Positions 8,560 to 15,822 of a stretch of DNA of 64,000 nucleotides are shown piece by piece. The notes beneath the pieces are model-generated. The model did no database searches and had not been told where the DNA came from. It worked only from the letters and a program-made list of their open reading frames with translations. Source of the DNA: Ruminococcus sp. CAG:488 (GTDB lineage Bacteria; Bacillota; Clostridia; Oscillospirales; Acutalibacteraceae); the NCBI GenBank assembly GCA_000434055.1, contig HF999641.1, forward strand, positions 70,680-134,679, given 5' to 3'. A program made the translations under genes and the position numbers. Numbering within the stretch: position 1 is the stretch's first letter; every line of letters begins with the position of its first letter.

Positions 8560-10194
8560 TTAGAAATTAGCGTAAATCGGATCAACGGGCATATAGCCGA
8601 TTCCGTAGGCGCCGAAAATCACGATATACATGCACAGCGCAAGCAAAACCGCCCATCGCAGTACGATATTTTTCTTTTTAAGCTCTGCCCGAACGCACAT
8701 TCCCTTTTCATTGAGAACGCTGACAGTGAAAACGATCGCGACCGTTACGCCGACAATCAGCAAGTCCGCATAATCAACACCGAGCCTTTTAAAAAGCTCA
8801 TGTCCCGACTCGCCGAATCTGAAATCCGTAACCATTTTGCCGAACATCTTCATGCCTGCCCTCAGTCCGTTCGCTCGGAAGAAAAGCTCGCCGATAACAA
8901 CTAAAATATCGCTTCTGATAATCTGCATTGCCATATACGGCTTCGACTTGGTGTTGACATGAAGCTTGCCGTTGACCGTGCTGATCGCCGGCGCAAGAAC
9001 TCTGCCCGTCAGTATCAGCGCAAAATGATACATTCCGAAAAAAATATAGCTCCATGCGGCGCCGTGCCAAAGTCCGTTTGCAAACCAAACGCAGAAAAGC
9101 GCAACACTTCCCGCAAGCAACGGACCGAAATGATTGCCGAGACTTTTCCTTGCCGACTTTGTTAGCTTTTGCATCGGCTTTGACATCGTGATCGGATAAA
9201 AGACATAATCCTTAAGCCATTCGCCGAGCGTAATATGCCAGCGTTTCCAGAATTCGGAAATCGTTTTTGAAAAGAACGGACGCTTAAAATTCTCCGGCAT
9301 TTCAATACCGAAAATCTGTGCCGTGCCAATAACTGCGTCCATTGAACCCGAAAAGTCCATATAGAGCTGAATTGTATAGCAAACAGCCGCAAAAGCGATA
9401 ACGCCGCCGTGATACTCACTGTAATTATTAAAAACATTCTCCACCGGCAGGTTAAGGCGGTCGGCAACGACCATCTTTTTCATCATACCGAAAATGATAC
9501 GCTGAAGTCCGAGCGTCAATGAATCAAATTTGACTCTTTCCGCTTTCCAAAGCTGCTGCGCTGTCTGAGAATAGCGGCAAATCGGTCCTTCTACAATCTG
9601 AGGAAAAAACGAAAGCCAAAGAAAAACGCGAAAGAAATTTCTGTCTGCCTGATTTTTTCCTCTGTAGACATCGACGAGATACGAAACCGCCTGCAAAGTA
9701 AAGAATGATATTCCTATCGGCATAATAAACCTCGGTATACTCATTCTCACTCCGACATTCATCAAGGCAAGAAGCGAATTGATATTGCCTGCTGCAAAGG
9801 CCGAATACTTCAGCACAAGCAGAGCGCCGATATGGATAACCGTCGCGAGGGCGAGAACAAGACGTAAACGCCCGGTAAATTGTTTCTTTATCTTTTTCTT
9901 TTCTTCACGGTCAAGCCCATGAAGCGCTTCCTTCTTTTTTAAGTTGATTCTATCCAGCCAAAGTCCAAAGCCGTAAATTGAAGCGGCGGAAATGATAAGA
10001 TAGACAATCAATTTTCCGCTGATGAGCCAAAAGAAGGCACAGCTTTCAAAAATAAGAACGTATCTGCGTATTTTCTGCGGCGAGAGCCAATAAAGAGCAA
10101 TCGCAATCGGGAGAAAGACGAACATATATTCAATGCTGAAAAAAGACGTCATTCCCGAGGCTCCGCCGGGCATAAGAAACGATGAAAGTGACAT
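8560..10194 (-). CDS. MBOAT-family membrane O-acyltransferase (copy 2)
   Basis: A 544-residue polytopic protein with FFTLQAVSYLVDVYRG, FWKRWHITLGEWLKDYVF and NGLWHGAAW (histidine near residue 377). It is the first envelope gene after the two-component genes, 88 bases downstream of the kinase stop, with a GAGGTGAG ribosome site. Expected to pair with the SGNH protein encoded next. The presence of two MBOAT/SGNH pairs around one ligase/carrier/decarboxylase set suggests either two acceptor polymers or two acyl groups. Only one of the two pairs may use the carrier-bound donor. Confidence 0.92.
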   Translation of the reverse strand: MSLSSFLMPGGASGMTSFFSIEYMFVFLPIAIALYWLSPQKIRRYVLIFESCAFFWLISGKLIVYLIISAASIYGFGLWLDRINLKKKEALHGLDREEKKKIKKQFTGRLRLVLALATVIHIGALLVLKYSAFAAGNINSLLALMNVGVRMSIPRFIMPIGISFFTLQAVSYLVDVYRGKNQADRNFFRVFLWLSFFPQIVEGPICRYSQTAQQLWKAERVKFDSLTLGLQRIIFGMMKKMVVADRLNLPVENVFNNYSEYHGGVIAFAAVCYTIQLYMDFSGSMDAVIGTAQIFGIEMPENFKRPFFSKTISEFWKRWHITLGEWLKDYVFYPITMSKPMQKLTKSARKSLGNHFGPLLAGSVALFCVWFANGLWHGAAWSYIFFGMYHFALILTGRVLAPAISTVNGKLHVNTKSKPYMAMQIIRSDILVVIGELFFRANGLRAGMKMFGKMVTDFRFGESGHELFKRLGVDYADLLIVGVTVAIVFTVSVLNEKGMCVRAELKKKNIVLRWAVLLALCMYIVIFGAYGIGYMPVDPIYANF

Positions 10195-10282
10195 ATTGGC
10201 TCACCTCATTTCCGATCATCGCCGAGAAAAAATATTCTGTTTTTTGAAGCGATGCGATTTGTCATTTTGCTGTCCTTTTAAA

Positions 10283-11506
10283 TTATGATTTTGAAAGCGG
10301 TAATCTTATTTCAAATGCCGCGCCAACCTCATTGTAAGCCGTTATTGTGCCATTATGCAGGTTGACAATCTCACGTGAGAGTGCAAGGCCGATACCCGTG
10401 CTGCCCTTTGTTCCCGTATAGAAACGGTCAAAGATATGCGGCAGGTCATCCTCGGCAATTCCGTTGCCGTCGTCGCTGATTTTTACCATAGCGGATTTCT
10501 GCTCGGCAGTGCATAAAACTACGATTGCACTGTTGCAATGCCGAATTCCGTTCGTCAGAACATTTATGAATACCCGTGAAAGCTGATTTTCGTCGCAGTG
10601 AACCCATACGGGACTTTCGGGGAACATCGGAGTTATTGTGATTTTCTTCTTATTCTGAATCGGCTCTACAGAACGGATACAATCATATAGTATTTCTCTG
10701 AGGTCTGATGTCGTCATATTAAGTGGGAGCTGATTTGCGTCTATCTTTGAGATTGAAAGCATCTCGTCGATCATATGAGCCATTTTGTCGCTCTCACGCA
10801 TGATAATCTCCGCCGAGGACGGAATATCGACAACGCCTGCTTCAATTCCCTCGGCATAGCCCTGAATAGCCATAAGCGGCGTTTTTAACTCGTGCGAAGA
10901 ATTCTGGAAGAATTCATGATTGGCTTCGTGATAATCCTCGATCCTGCTGCCGAGCTTATAGCCGATAACGCTCATAACCGCGATCACGGCGACAAATATC
11001 GCAACAAAAACCCAGTTGAGCGATCGAACATAATTCACAAGCGGCTGAATGTTTATATACATTACCGTTGATTGATAAGAGCCGTCCATCGTAAATGTAT
11101 CGTGATACTTTACAAGCACATAATAGCCCTTATCGGTTATCAGCTTCCTGATATCGCCCTCTTTAAGCGAGCTGAGACTGTAATGCGATCTTATCTCGTT
11201 CTCGGAATTCTGCGCGGAGGAATTTGATTCTGAACCCTTTATCGGAGTTCCGCTGAATTCATAGCCTTCGTCAAAGAAATTTATAAAATTGATGTTGCCG
11301 CTGAGAAAAGAGCCTTCATATTCATCGTCGGCATAGTCATTGTTTTCAAACTTATCTATATATTCCATCTCGTATTCCAGCGCATTTATCGCTTCCTTTT
11401 CAAAATGAGAGGGAACAATGAGGTTGACTATCCCTACAAAGCCCGAAAAAATAACGATAACCGAAATCCAAATTATACAAAGTATTTTCAGTTTAACATG
11501 TTTCAT
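10283..11506 (-). CDS. Sensor histidine kinase
   Basis: A 407-residue inner-membrane kinase. A first membrane segment (about 8-30), an extracytoplasmic sensor region of about 130 residues rich in acidic and aromatic residues, a second membrane segment (about 164-184), then HisKA with phospho-acceptor His205 in SSHELKTPL. The HATPase domain shows the N-box VLTNGIRH, DDGNGIAEDD (G1) and GSTGIGLALS (G2). Its start overlaps the regulator stop by four bases (ATGA), so the pair is translationally coupled. Its position directly upstream of the dlt-like genes suggests sensing of envelope stress or cationic peptides, as in DltRS or GraRS systems; that is inference. Confidence 0.93.
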   Translation of the reverse strand: MKHVKLKILCIIWISVIVIFSGFVGIVNLIVPSHFEKEAINALEYEMEYIDKFENNDYADDEYEGSFLSGNINFINFFDEGYEFSGTPIKGSESNSSAQNSENEIRSHYSLSSLKEGDIRKLITDKGYYVLVKYHDTFTMDGSYQSTVMYINIQPLVNYVRSLNWVFVAIFVAVIAVMSVIGYKLGSRIEDYHEANHEFFQNSSHELKTPLMAIQGYAEGIEAGVVDIPSSAEIIMRESDKMAHMIDEMLSISKIDANQLPLNMTTSDLREILYDCIRSVEPIQNKKKITITPMFPESPVWVHCDENQLSRVFINVLTNGIRHCNSAIVVLCTAEQKSAMVKISDDGNGIAEDDLPHIFDRFYTGTKGSTGIGLALSREIVNLHNGTITAYNEVGAAFEIRLPLSKS

Positions 11507-12216
11507 TTCTTATCACCGTTAACCTCAATGCGATATCCGAAGCCCCACATTGTTCTGACGCTGACATTGCTCTCACAGGCCGAAAGCTGTTTTCTTATGC
11601 GTCTGAGCGTCTCATCGGTAACTCTTGTTTCGACCTTGGTATCATATCCCCATATTGCATTGAGAAGCTCATCCCTCGAATATGCCTTTTCGGGATTTTT
11701 CATCATATATGAAAGCATTTTCAGCTCGGTTCGTGTAAGCTTGACGGGTCTGCTGCCGCAAAGAATTTCATTTCTGCTGCTTGAAAAGGTCAAATCACCT
11801 ATACTTATGTCCTCATCGGACATTTTTGAGCTGCGATCGCCCTTTTCGTTCATATCCATACGGCGAAGCAGTGAACGCACGCGCATGAGAAGCGATGTCG
11901 GTCTGAACGGCTTGGTGAGATAATCATCACTGCCTATGGTTATTCCCTGAACATAATCATATTCTGAATCCTTGGCGGTGAGAATAATAATGGGAACACT
12001 CGATTCCTCACGCAACTTTCTGCACAGAGTCAATCCGTCCGTGCCCGGCATCATAATGTCAAGAATTACCAGGTCGGCAGGTTTTTCATCAAAGACCGCC
12101 TTGAGTTCATCGCCCGTTTCAAATGCGGAAACCTCATATCCGTCGCTTTCCAGAAAGCTTTTGATAAGGTCTCGGATATTCTTCTCATCGTCGGCAATAT
12201 AAATTGAATGGCTCAT
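11503..12216 (-). CDS. OmpR/PhoB-family response regulator
   Basis: Receiver domain with acidic pocket IADDEKN (Asp9, Asp10), phospho-acceptor Asp53 in ILDIMMPG, Thr80 and Lys102 in YLTKPF, followed by a winged-helix output domain (LTRTELKMLSYMMKNPEKAY; VETRVTDETLRRIRKQL; VRTMWGFGYRIE). I start at the second ATG (12216), which begins MSHSIYIADDEK and follows GGGGGAGG closely; the ATG at 12234 has no ribosome site. It is first in the minus-strand unit, so it probably controls both itself and the dlt-like genes. Confidence 0.92.
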   Translation of the reverse strand: MSHSIYIADDEKNIRDLIKSFLESDGYEVSAFETGDELKAVFDEKPADLVILDIMMPGTDGLTLCRKLREESSVPIIILTAKDSEYDYVQGITIGSDDYLTKPFRPTSLLMRVRSLLRRMDMNEKGDRSSKMSDEDISIGDLTFSSSRNEILCGSRPVKLTRTELKMLSYMMKNPEKAYSRDELLNAIWGYDTKVETRVTDETLRRIRKQLSACESNVSVRTMWGFGYRIEVNGDKK

Positions 12217-12285
12217 ATGCCTCCCCCTTTTCATTTTACAGTTTAATTATATATCTTTTCTTTTTGGCTTTCACCGAAAAACAAC

Positions 12286-12312
12286 GTCAAATATGTCACA
12301 AAAGTGTCATAT
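12286..12312. promoter_or_regulatory. Pho-box-like direct repeats upstream of the response regulator
   Basis: GTCA occurs at 12286, 12295 and 12306. The last two, as TGTCAC and TGTCAT, are exactly 11 bases apart, the spacing typical of OmpR/PhoB-family sites (compare the Pho box). The same bases also form a nearly perfect palindrome (ATATGTCAC, AAAA, GTGTCATAT). The site lies 70-95 bases upstream of the regulator start, so autoregulation is plausible. Confidence 0.45.
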
Positions 12313-12435
12313 ACGATTATATCACACGGAACGGTTTCTCACAACATATTTTAAATTTGGCAGGTGAGGAAATTATTTCATCGTTTTTTTCTTTATCCCT
12401 TCGGAAAGATAGTTTTCAGATTAAATTTTCCGTCT

Positions 12436-12560
12436 TTTCGTAGTAGCAACCATCGGCTGTCCGCTTTTTTCTGTTGAATTCAGAGGACGTACGCGCCCTT
12501 ACTGACTATGTCTAAGTTTCTTCTGACCTTGGGTCGATGCGGTCATCGACTACTACGGAA
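12436..12560 (+). ncRNA. Structured intergenic element, possible non-coding RNA
   Basis: A closing stem of about 11 bp (12436-12446 with 12550-12560, core CGTAGTAG/CTACTACG) encloses about 100 bases. Immediately inside its 3' side is a perfect 6-bp hairpin (TCGATG, loop CGGT, CATCGA at 12534-12549). A T-run follows at 12593-12599 without a clear terminator stem. I do not recognise a riboswitch or named RNA, and the strand is uncertain. The rest of 12313-12435 is AT-rich without an ORF I can support. Confidence 0.3.
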
Positions 12561-12659
12561 TGTGCCTTTATCGAACATTGTTGGATCCCGCCTTTTTTTG
12601 CCTTCTGCCACCAGAATTATAAATTACCAAAAAAAATCAAAAAATTTTATAAAAAAGGA

Positions 12660-12688
12660 TTGACAAATTAAATCTGCTGTGCTATTAT
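12660..12688 (+). promoter_or_regulatory. Promoter of the met leader and metQNI
   Basis: TTGACA (12660-12665) and TATTAT (12683-12688) are separated by 17 bases. Transcription should begin near 12695, upstream of two short reading frames and metQ. Confidence 0.85.
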
Positions 12689-12737
12689 ATCGTCAACCTA
12701 CCGAACGGGTAGTTAATTTTGAAAGGAGAATTGCATC

Positions 12738-12833
12738 ATGGCGACATTGTTTAACGCAACCTATACCACCGGAATGTGCATGTGTATGCGCACTTATTGT
12801 CATGCCCTTTTTCGATGCGTTCTCAATTCATGA
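12738..12833 (+). CDS. Cys/Met-rich leader peptide 1 (31 aa)
   Basis: ATG at 12738 is preceded by GAAAGGAG with good spacing and is about 43 bases downstream of the predicted transcription start. The peptide reads MATLFNATYTTG then MCMCMR, with further cysteines at 21 and 27. Three Met and two Cys codons alternate at residues 13-17. It ends 25 bases before a strong intrinsic terminator. This is the layout of a translation-dependent attenuator that reads the supply of charged Cys- or Met-tRNA, consistent with the sulfur amino acid transporter downstream. The bases ACCGGAA (12768-12774), just before the MCMCM codons, can pair with TTCCGGT (12879-12885) of the terminator. Confidence 0.7.
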   Translation: MATLFNATYTTGMCMCMRTYCHALFRCVLNS

Positions 12834-12858
12834 GCTAAATGCTTTTAAAATGCTTTTG

Positions 12859-12894
12859 ACCGGGAACCTCGAAAGGGTTTCCGGTTTATTTTTT
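12859..12894 (+). terminator. Leader attenuator terminator
   Basis: An 11-bp stem (12859-12869 with 12875-12885, including two G-U pairs) with loop CGAAA is followed by TTTATTTTTT. It lies between the two leader peptides and well upstream of metQ, so it can work only as a conditional terminator for the transporter operon. Confidence 0.85.
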
Positions 12895-12906
12895 GGAGGA
12901 ATTTTT

Positions 12907-12972
12907 ATGTTGAAGCAATTTACGGTTCTTCTCAGAGCCAATTACAGATTCGGACGAATGTGCCGATGTTGA
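12907..12972 (+). CDS. Leader peptide 2 ending in Met-Cys-Arg-Cys (21 aa)
   Basis: GGAGGA at 12895-12900 lies six bases before the ATG, a near-ideal ribosome site placed directly after the attenuator T-run. The peptide is MLKQFTVLLRANYRF followed by GRMCRC, basic, with a C-terminal Cys-x-Cys. It ends 59 bases before metQ. It could be a second translational sensor for Met/Cys, or a small protein in its own right. A longer upstream frame through the promoter is not credible because it would start before the transcription start. Confidence 0.6.
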   Translation: MLKQFTVLLRANYRFGRMCRC

Positions 12973-13031
12973 CATAATCGTAAAAAATTGATAAAATAAC
13001 AATAATTTCTAAAATGAAAGGTAGATATATC

Positions 13032-13883
13032 ATGAAAAAAATAGTTTCACTTTTACTCGTAGCAGTTCTCGCTCTCAGTCTTTTTGCCGGCTGCTCATCA
13101 TCAAAAAGCGGCAATATCACAATAGCGATTCCGAACGACACCACCAATGAAGCAAGAGCACTGCTTCTTCTTCAGGAAAAGGGCTACATAAAGCTCAAGG
13201 ACGGCGTAGGCATCACCGCAACGATCAACGACATCGCCGAGAACCCGAAGAACATTGAGTTCAAAGAGATTGAAGCGGCTCAGCTTCCGAACACACTCAA
13301 GGACGTTGACTATGCAATCATCAATTCGAACTACGCTATCGAAGCAAAGCTCAACCCGGTAAAGGATTCGCTTATTATCGAAGGTTCGGCTTCCGCCTAC
13401 GGCAATATTCTTGCAGTTAAGCAGGGCAACGAGAACGCTCCGAAAATCAAGGCACTCAAGGCTGCTCTTGAAAGCAAGCAGGTTGCCGACTATATCAATA
13501 ATAAATATAACGGTTCGGTTGTCAGCGTTGTTGAGAACCCGGGCGACGGATATGATTCATCGGTAGATTACAATGCGCTCAAGGGCACAACGATCACTGT
13601 TGCGGCCTCCCCCGCTCCGCATAAGGAAATCCTTGACGTAGCAAAGGAAATCCTTGCCGCAAAGGGCGTTACGCTTGACATCAAAGAATTTACGGATTAC
13701 GTTCAGCCGAACAACGTTGTTGAAAACGGTGAGATTGACGCAAACTACTTCCAGCACACTCCGTACCTTGATGACTTCAACAAGGAAAACGGTACACACA
13801 TTGTCTCGGCCGCAGTTATCCATGTTGAGCCGATGGGTCTTTACGGCGGCAAGCAGACAACACTTGACGCATTGAACAAATAA
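13032..13883 (+). CDS. metQ: Methionine ABC transporter substrate-binding lipoprotein
   Basis: A 283-residue NlpA/MetQ-family lipoprotein: signal peptide and lipobox LFAGC with the acylated Cys21, then the binding domain containing AIPNDTTNEARALLLLQ, AIINSNYA and the C-terminal NYFQHTPYLDDFNKENGTH. The family binds methionine (or related sulfur amino acids) outside the membrane for MetN/MetI. I start at the ATG with AAAGG upstream rather than the frame's earlier Met. The Cys/Met-rich leaders upstream fit a sulfur amino acid cargo. Confidence 0.94.
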   Translation: MKKIVSLLLVAVLALSLFAGCSSSKSGNITIAIPNDTTNEARALLLLQEKGYIKLKDGVGITATINDIAENPKNIEFKEIEAAQLPNTLKDVDYAIINSNYAIEAKLNPVKDSLIIEGSASAYGNILAVKQGNENAPKIKALKAALESKQVADYINNKYNGSVVSVVENPGDGYDSSVDYNALKGTTITVAASPAPHKEILDVAKEILAAKGVTLDIKEFTDYVQPNNVVENGEIDANYFQHTPYLDDFNKENGTHIVSAAVIHVEPMGLYGGKQTTLDALNK

Positions 13884-13893
13884 GTGTAGAATA

Positions 13894-13924
13894 AGAAGTG
13901 CTGTTCGCAACAGGCAGCACTTCT
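13894..13924 (+). other. Intercistronic hairpin between metQ and metN
   Basis: A perfect 10-bp stem (AGAAGTGCTG at 13894-13903, CAGCACTTCT at 13915-13924) followed by a weak ATTTTAT. It could stabilise the metQ mRNA or partially terminate, which would give more binding protein than transporter. Confidence 0.7.
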
Positions 13925-13945
13925 ATTTTATGTGGAGTGAAATAA

Positions 13946-14959
13946 ATGATTGAAATAAAACACCTGACTAAAACCTTTGAGACCTCCGACGGAAAGCTTG
14001 ATGCGCTCAACGATGTTTCGTTGAAAATCGACGACGGCGAAATATACGGAATAATCGGAATGAGCGGTGCAGGCAAAAGCACGCTTGTCCGCTGTATCAA
14101 TATGCTTGAACGTCCTACACAGGGCAGCGTCATTATAGACGGCGTTGACGTCGGCAGCCTCAGCGATTCCCAGCTTCGCAATGAGCGCAGACAGATAACG
14201 ATGATTTTCCAAGGCTTTAATCTGCTCATGCAGCGCACATGTCTTAAAAATGTATGCTTCCCGATGGAGCTTGCGGGAGTAAAAAAATCCGAGGCAACAG
14301 CCCGTGCAAAGGAGCTCCTTGAAACCGTCGGACTCGGCGACAAGCTCAAAAGCTACCCCGTACAGCTTTCGGGCGGTCAGCAGCAGAGAGTTGCAATAGC
14401 AAGAGCCCTTGCGACTCATCCGAAAATTCTTCTCTGCGACGAAGCAACAAGTGCGCTTGATCCCCAGACTACCCAATCGATTCTTTCGCTGATCAGAGAT
14501 ATCCATGACAAGCTCGGCATCACGGTCATTGTTATCACTCATCAGATGAGCGTTGTTGAGCAGATTTGTACCCGAGTTGCCATTCTCGACCGTGGAACCG
14601 TCGTTGAGGAAGGAAAGGTCAGTGATGTTTTTGCCGCTCCGAAATCGGACGCCGCAAAGTCATTGGTTTATCCCGACGGATGTGAATTCAATGCGGCAGA
14701 TTATCCCGACGAAAGCATTATACGTGTTGTATTCAACGGCGCTTCGGCAACGAACAAGCCCCTCATTGCTCAGATGGCAATTGACGAGGGCATCGCCGCC
14801 GATATTCTTTCGGCTTCGACCCGTTCGCTTGACGGAAAGGCTTACGGCAATATGCTTCTGGGAATTCCAGGCGGCAAAACCGGACTTAAAAAAGCAATGA
14901 ATTATCTGAATAACATACCCGATATCTACGTTGAGGAGGTGACAAAACATGCTGAGTGA
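13946..14959 (+). CDS. metN: Methionine ABC transporter ATP-binding protein
   Basis: A 337-residue ATPase with Walker A GMSGAGKST (38-46), signature LSGGQ (141-145), Walker B ILLCDE (161-166) and a C-terminal ACT-like NIL domain (about 260-337) that in MetN binds methionine and inhibits transport. Energises uptake through MetI. The ribosome site is TGTGGAGTG; the 3' end overlaps metI by 11 bases. Confidence 0.95.
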   Translation: MIEIKHLTKTFETSDGKLDALNDVSLKIDDGEIYGIIGMSGAGKSTLVRCINMLERPTQGSVIIDGVDVGSLSDSQLRNERRQITMIFQGFNLLMQRTCLKNVCFPMELAGVKKSEATARAKELLETVGLGDKLKSYPVQLSGGQQQRVAIARALATHPKILLCDEATSALDPQTTQSILSLIRDIHDKLGITVIVITHQMSVVEQICTRVAILDRGTVVEEGKVSDVFAAPKSDAAKSLVYPDGCEFNAADYPDESIIRVVFNGASATNKPLIAQMAIDEGIAADILSASTRSLDGKAYGNMLLGIPGGKTGLKKAMNYLNNIPDIYVEEVTKHAE

Positions 14960-15659
14960 GTACCTTGCCTCGGAAGAGGTTCAGAAGGCGCTTGAAGTGC
15001 TTAAAAATCAATTTCCGCTTGCAATTTGGGAGACGGTCTATGTAACCCTGCTCTCCACACTTTTTGCAATAGTAATCGGTCTGCCGCTCGGCGTGCTTCT
15101 TGTTGCCGGAGAGAATAAAAAAATCCTGCGTATTCCGCAGGGCGTTCTCCACGTTATCAACGTTATCATAAACCTTTTGCGTTCCGTTCCGTTCCTCATT
15201 CTTATGATAATGGTTTTTCCACTCACAAGACTCATTGTCGGAACGGTCGTAGGCACGCCCGCAACGGTTGTGCCGCTCGTTATCGCTGCTTTCCCGTTCG
15301 TTGCGCGACTGGTTGAAAGCAGCCTGAGAGAAATCAATCCGAGTATCATTGAGGCGGCGCAGAGTATGGGCGCTTCCCCATTCCAAATCATCGCAAAAGT
15401 CATGATCCCCGAGAGCGTTCCGTCGCTCATTTCAAACGGAACTATCGCTCTCACGACTGTTCTCGGTTATTCGGCAATGAGCGGAATTATCGGAGGAGGA
15501 GGCCTTGGCAAGATAGCCATAAACTACGGTTATTACAGATATCAGTATCTTATAATGGTATTCGCCGTTGTGTTCCTGATAATCCTTGTGCAGATCTTCC
15601 AAAGCCTCGGAACTTTTCTCGCCGCAAAATGCGATAAGAGACTTAAAAACAGAAAATAA
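14949..15659 (+). CDS. metI: Methionine ABC transporter permease
   Basis: A 236-residue permease with about five membrane segments and the cytoplasmic coupling loop (EINPSIIEAAQSMGASPFQII), the MetI/D-methionine permease type. Start overlaps metN and is served by GAGGTGAC. Completes metQNI; followed by an intrinsic terminator. Confidence 0.95.
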   Translation: MLSEYLASEEVQKALEVLKNQFPLAIWETVYVTLLSTLFAIVIGLPLGVLLVAGENKKILRIPQGVLHVINVIINLLRSVPFLILMIMVFPLTRLIVGTVVGTPATVVPLVIAAFPFVARLVESSLREINPSIIEAAQSMGASPFQIIAKVMIPESVPSLISNGTIALTTVLGYSAMSGIIGGGGLGKIAINYGYYRYQYLIMVFAVVFLIILVQIFQSLGTFLAAKCDKRLKNRK

Positions 15660-15668
15660 AATTTCAAT

Positions 15669-15714
15669 AAAACAGCTTTGCAAACAAAAATTTTTTATTT
15701 GCGTGGCTGTTTTT
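15669..15714 (+). terminator. Terminator of metQNI
   Basis: AAAACAGC (15669-15676) pairs with GCTGTTTT (15706-15713) and the inner GCAAA with TTTGC. The outer stem runs into TTTTTC. It separates the transporter operon from the exopolysaccharide locus. Confidence 0.8.
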
Positions 15715-15750
15715 CTGCTATATTGTTATATATAAAAAAAGCATTAAATG

Positions 15751-15790
15751 TTGACTTTTGTTGATTTTTATGATTAAATATTACTATATA
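15751..15790 (+). promoter_or_regulatory. Candidate promoter(s) of the exopolysaccharide locus
   Basis: TTGACT (15751-15756), 17 bases, then TTAAAT (15774-15779) with an extended TGA before it; an overlapping alternative is TTGATT (15761-15766) with TATATA (15785-15790). This is the only clear promoter I see before about 29 kb of co-directional genes. Confidence 0.6.
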
Positions 15791-15822
15791 AACTGAAGTA
15801 GTATGCGTATCGAGGTGTTGAA

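Noticed and set aside
12436..12600. 6S RNA
   Set aside because: A short template-like stretch resembled Firmicutes 6S RNA, but the closing stem spans only about 125 bases and the layout of bubble and stems does not fit.
12679..12972. 97-codon ORF across the met leader
   Set aside because: Its start lies within the promoter -10 region, upstream of the transcription start, so it could not be translated from this mRNA; only its last 21 codons with their own ribosome site are credible.
12660..13031. SAM riboswitch or T-box upstream of metQ
   Set aside because: None of the conserved SAM-I core, SAM-II or T-box sequences was found; the leader holds two short ORFs and one terminator instead.
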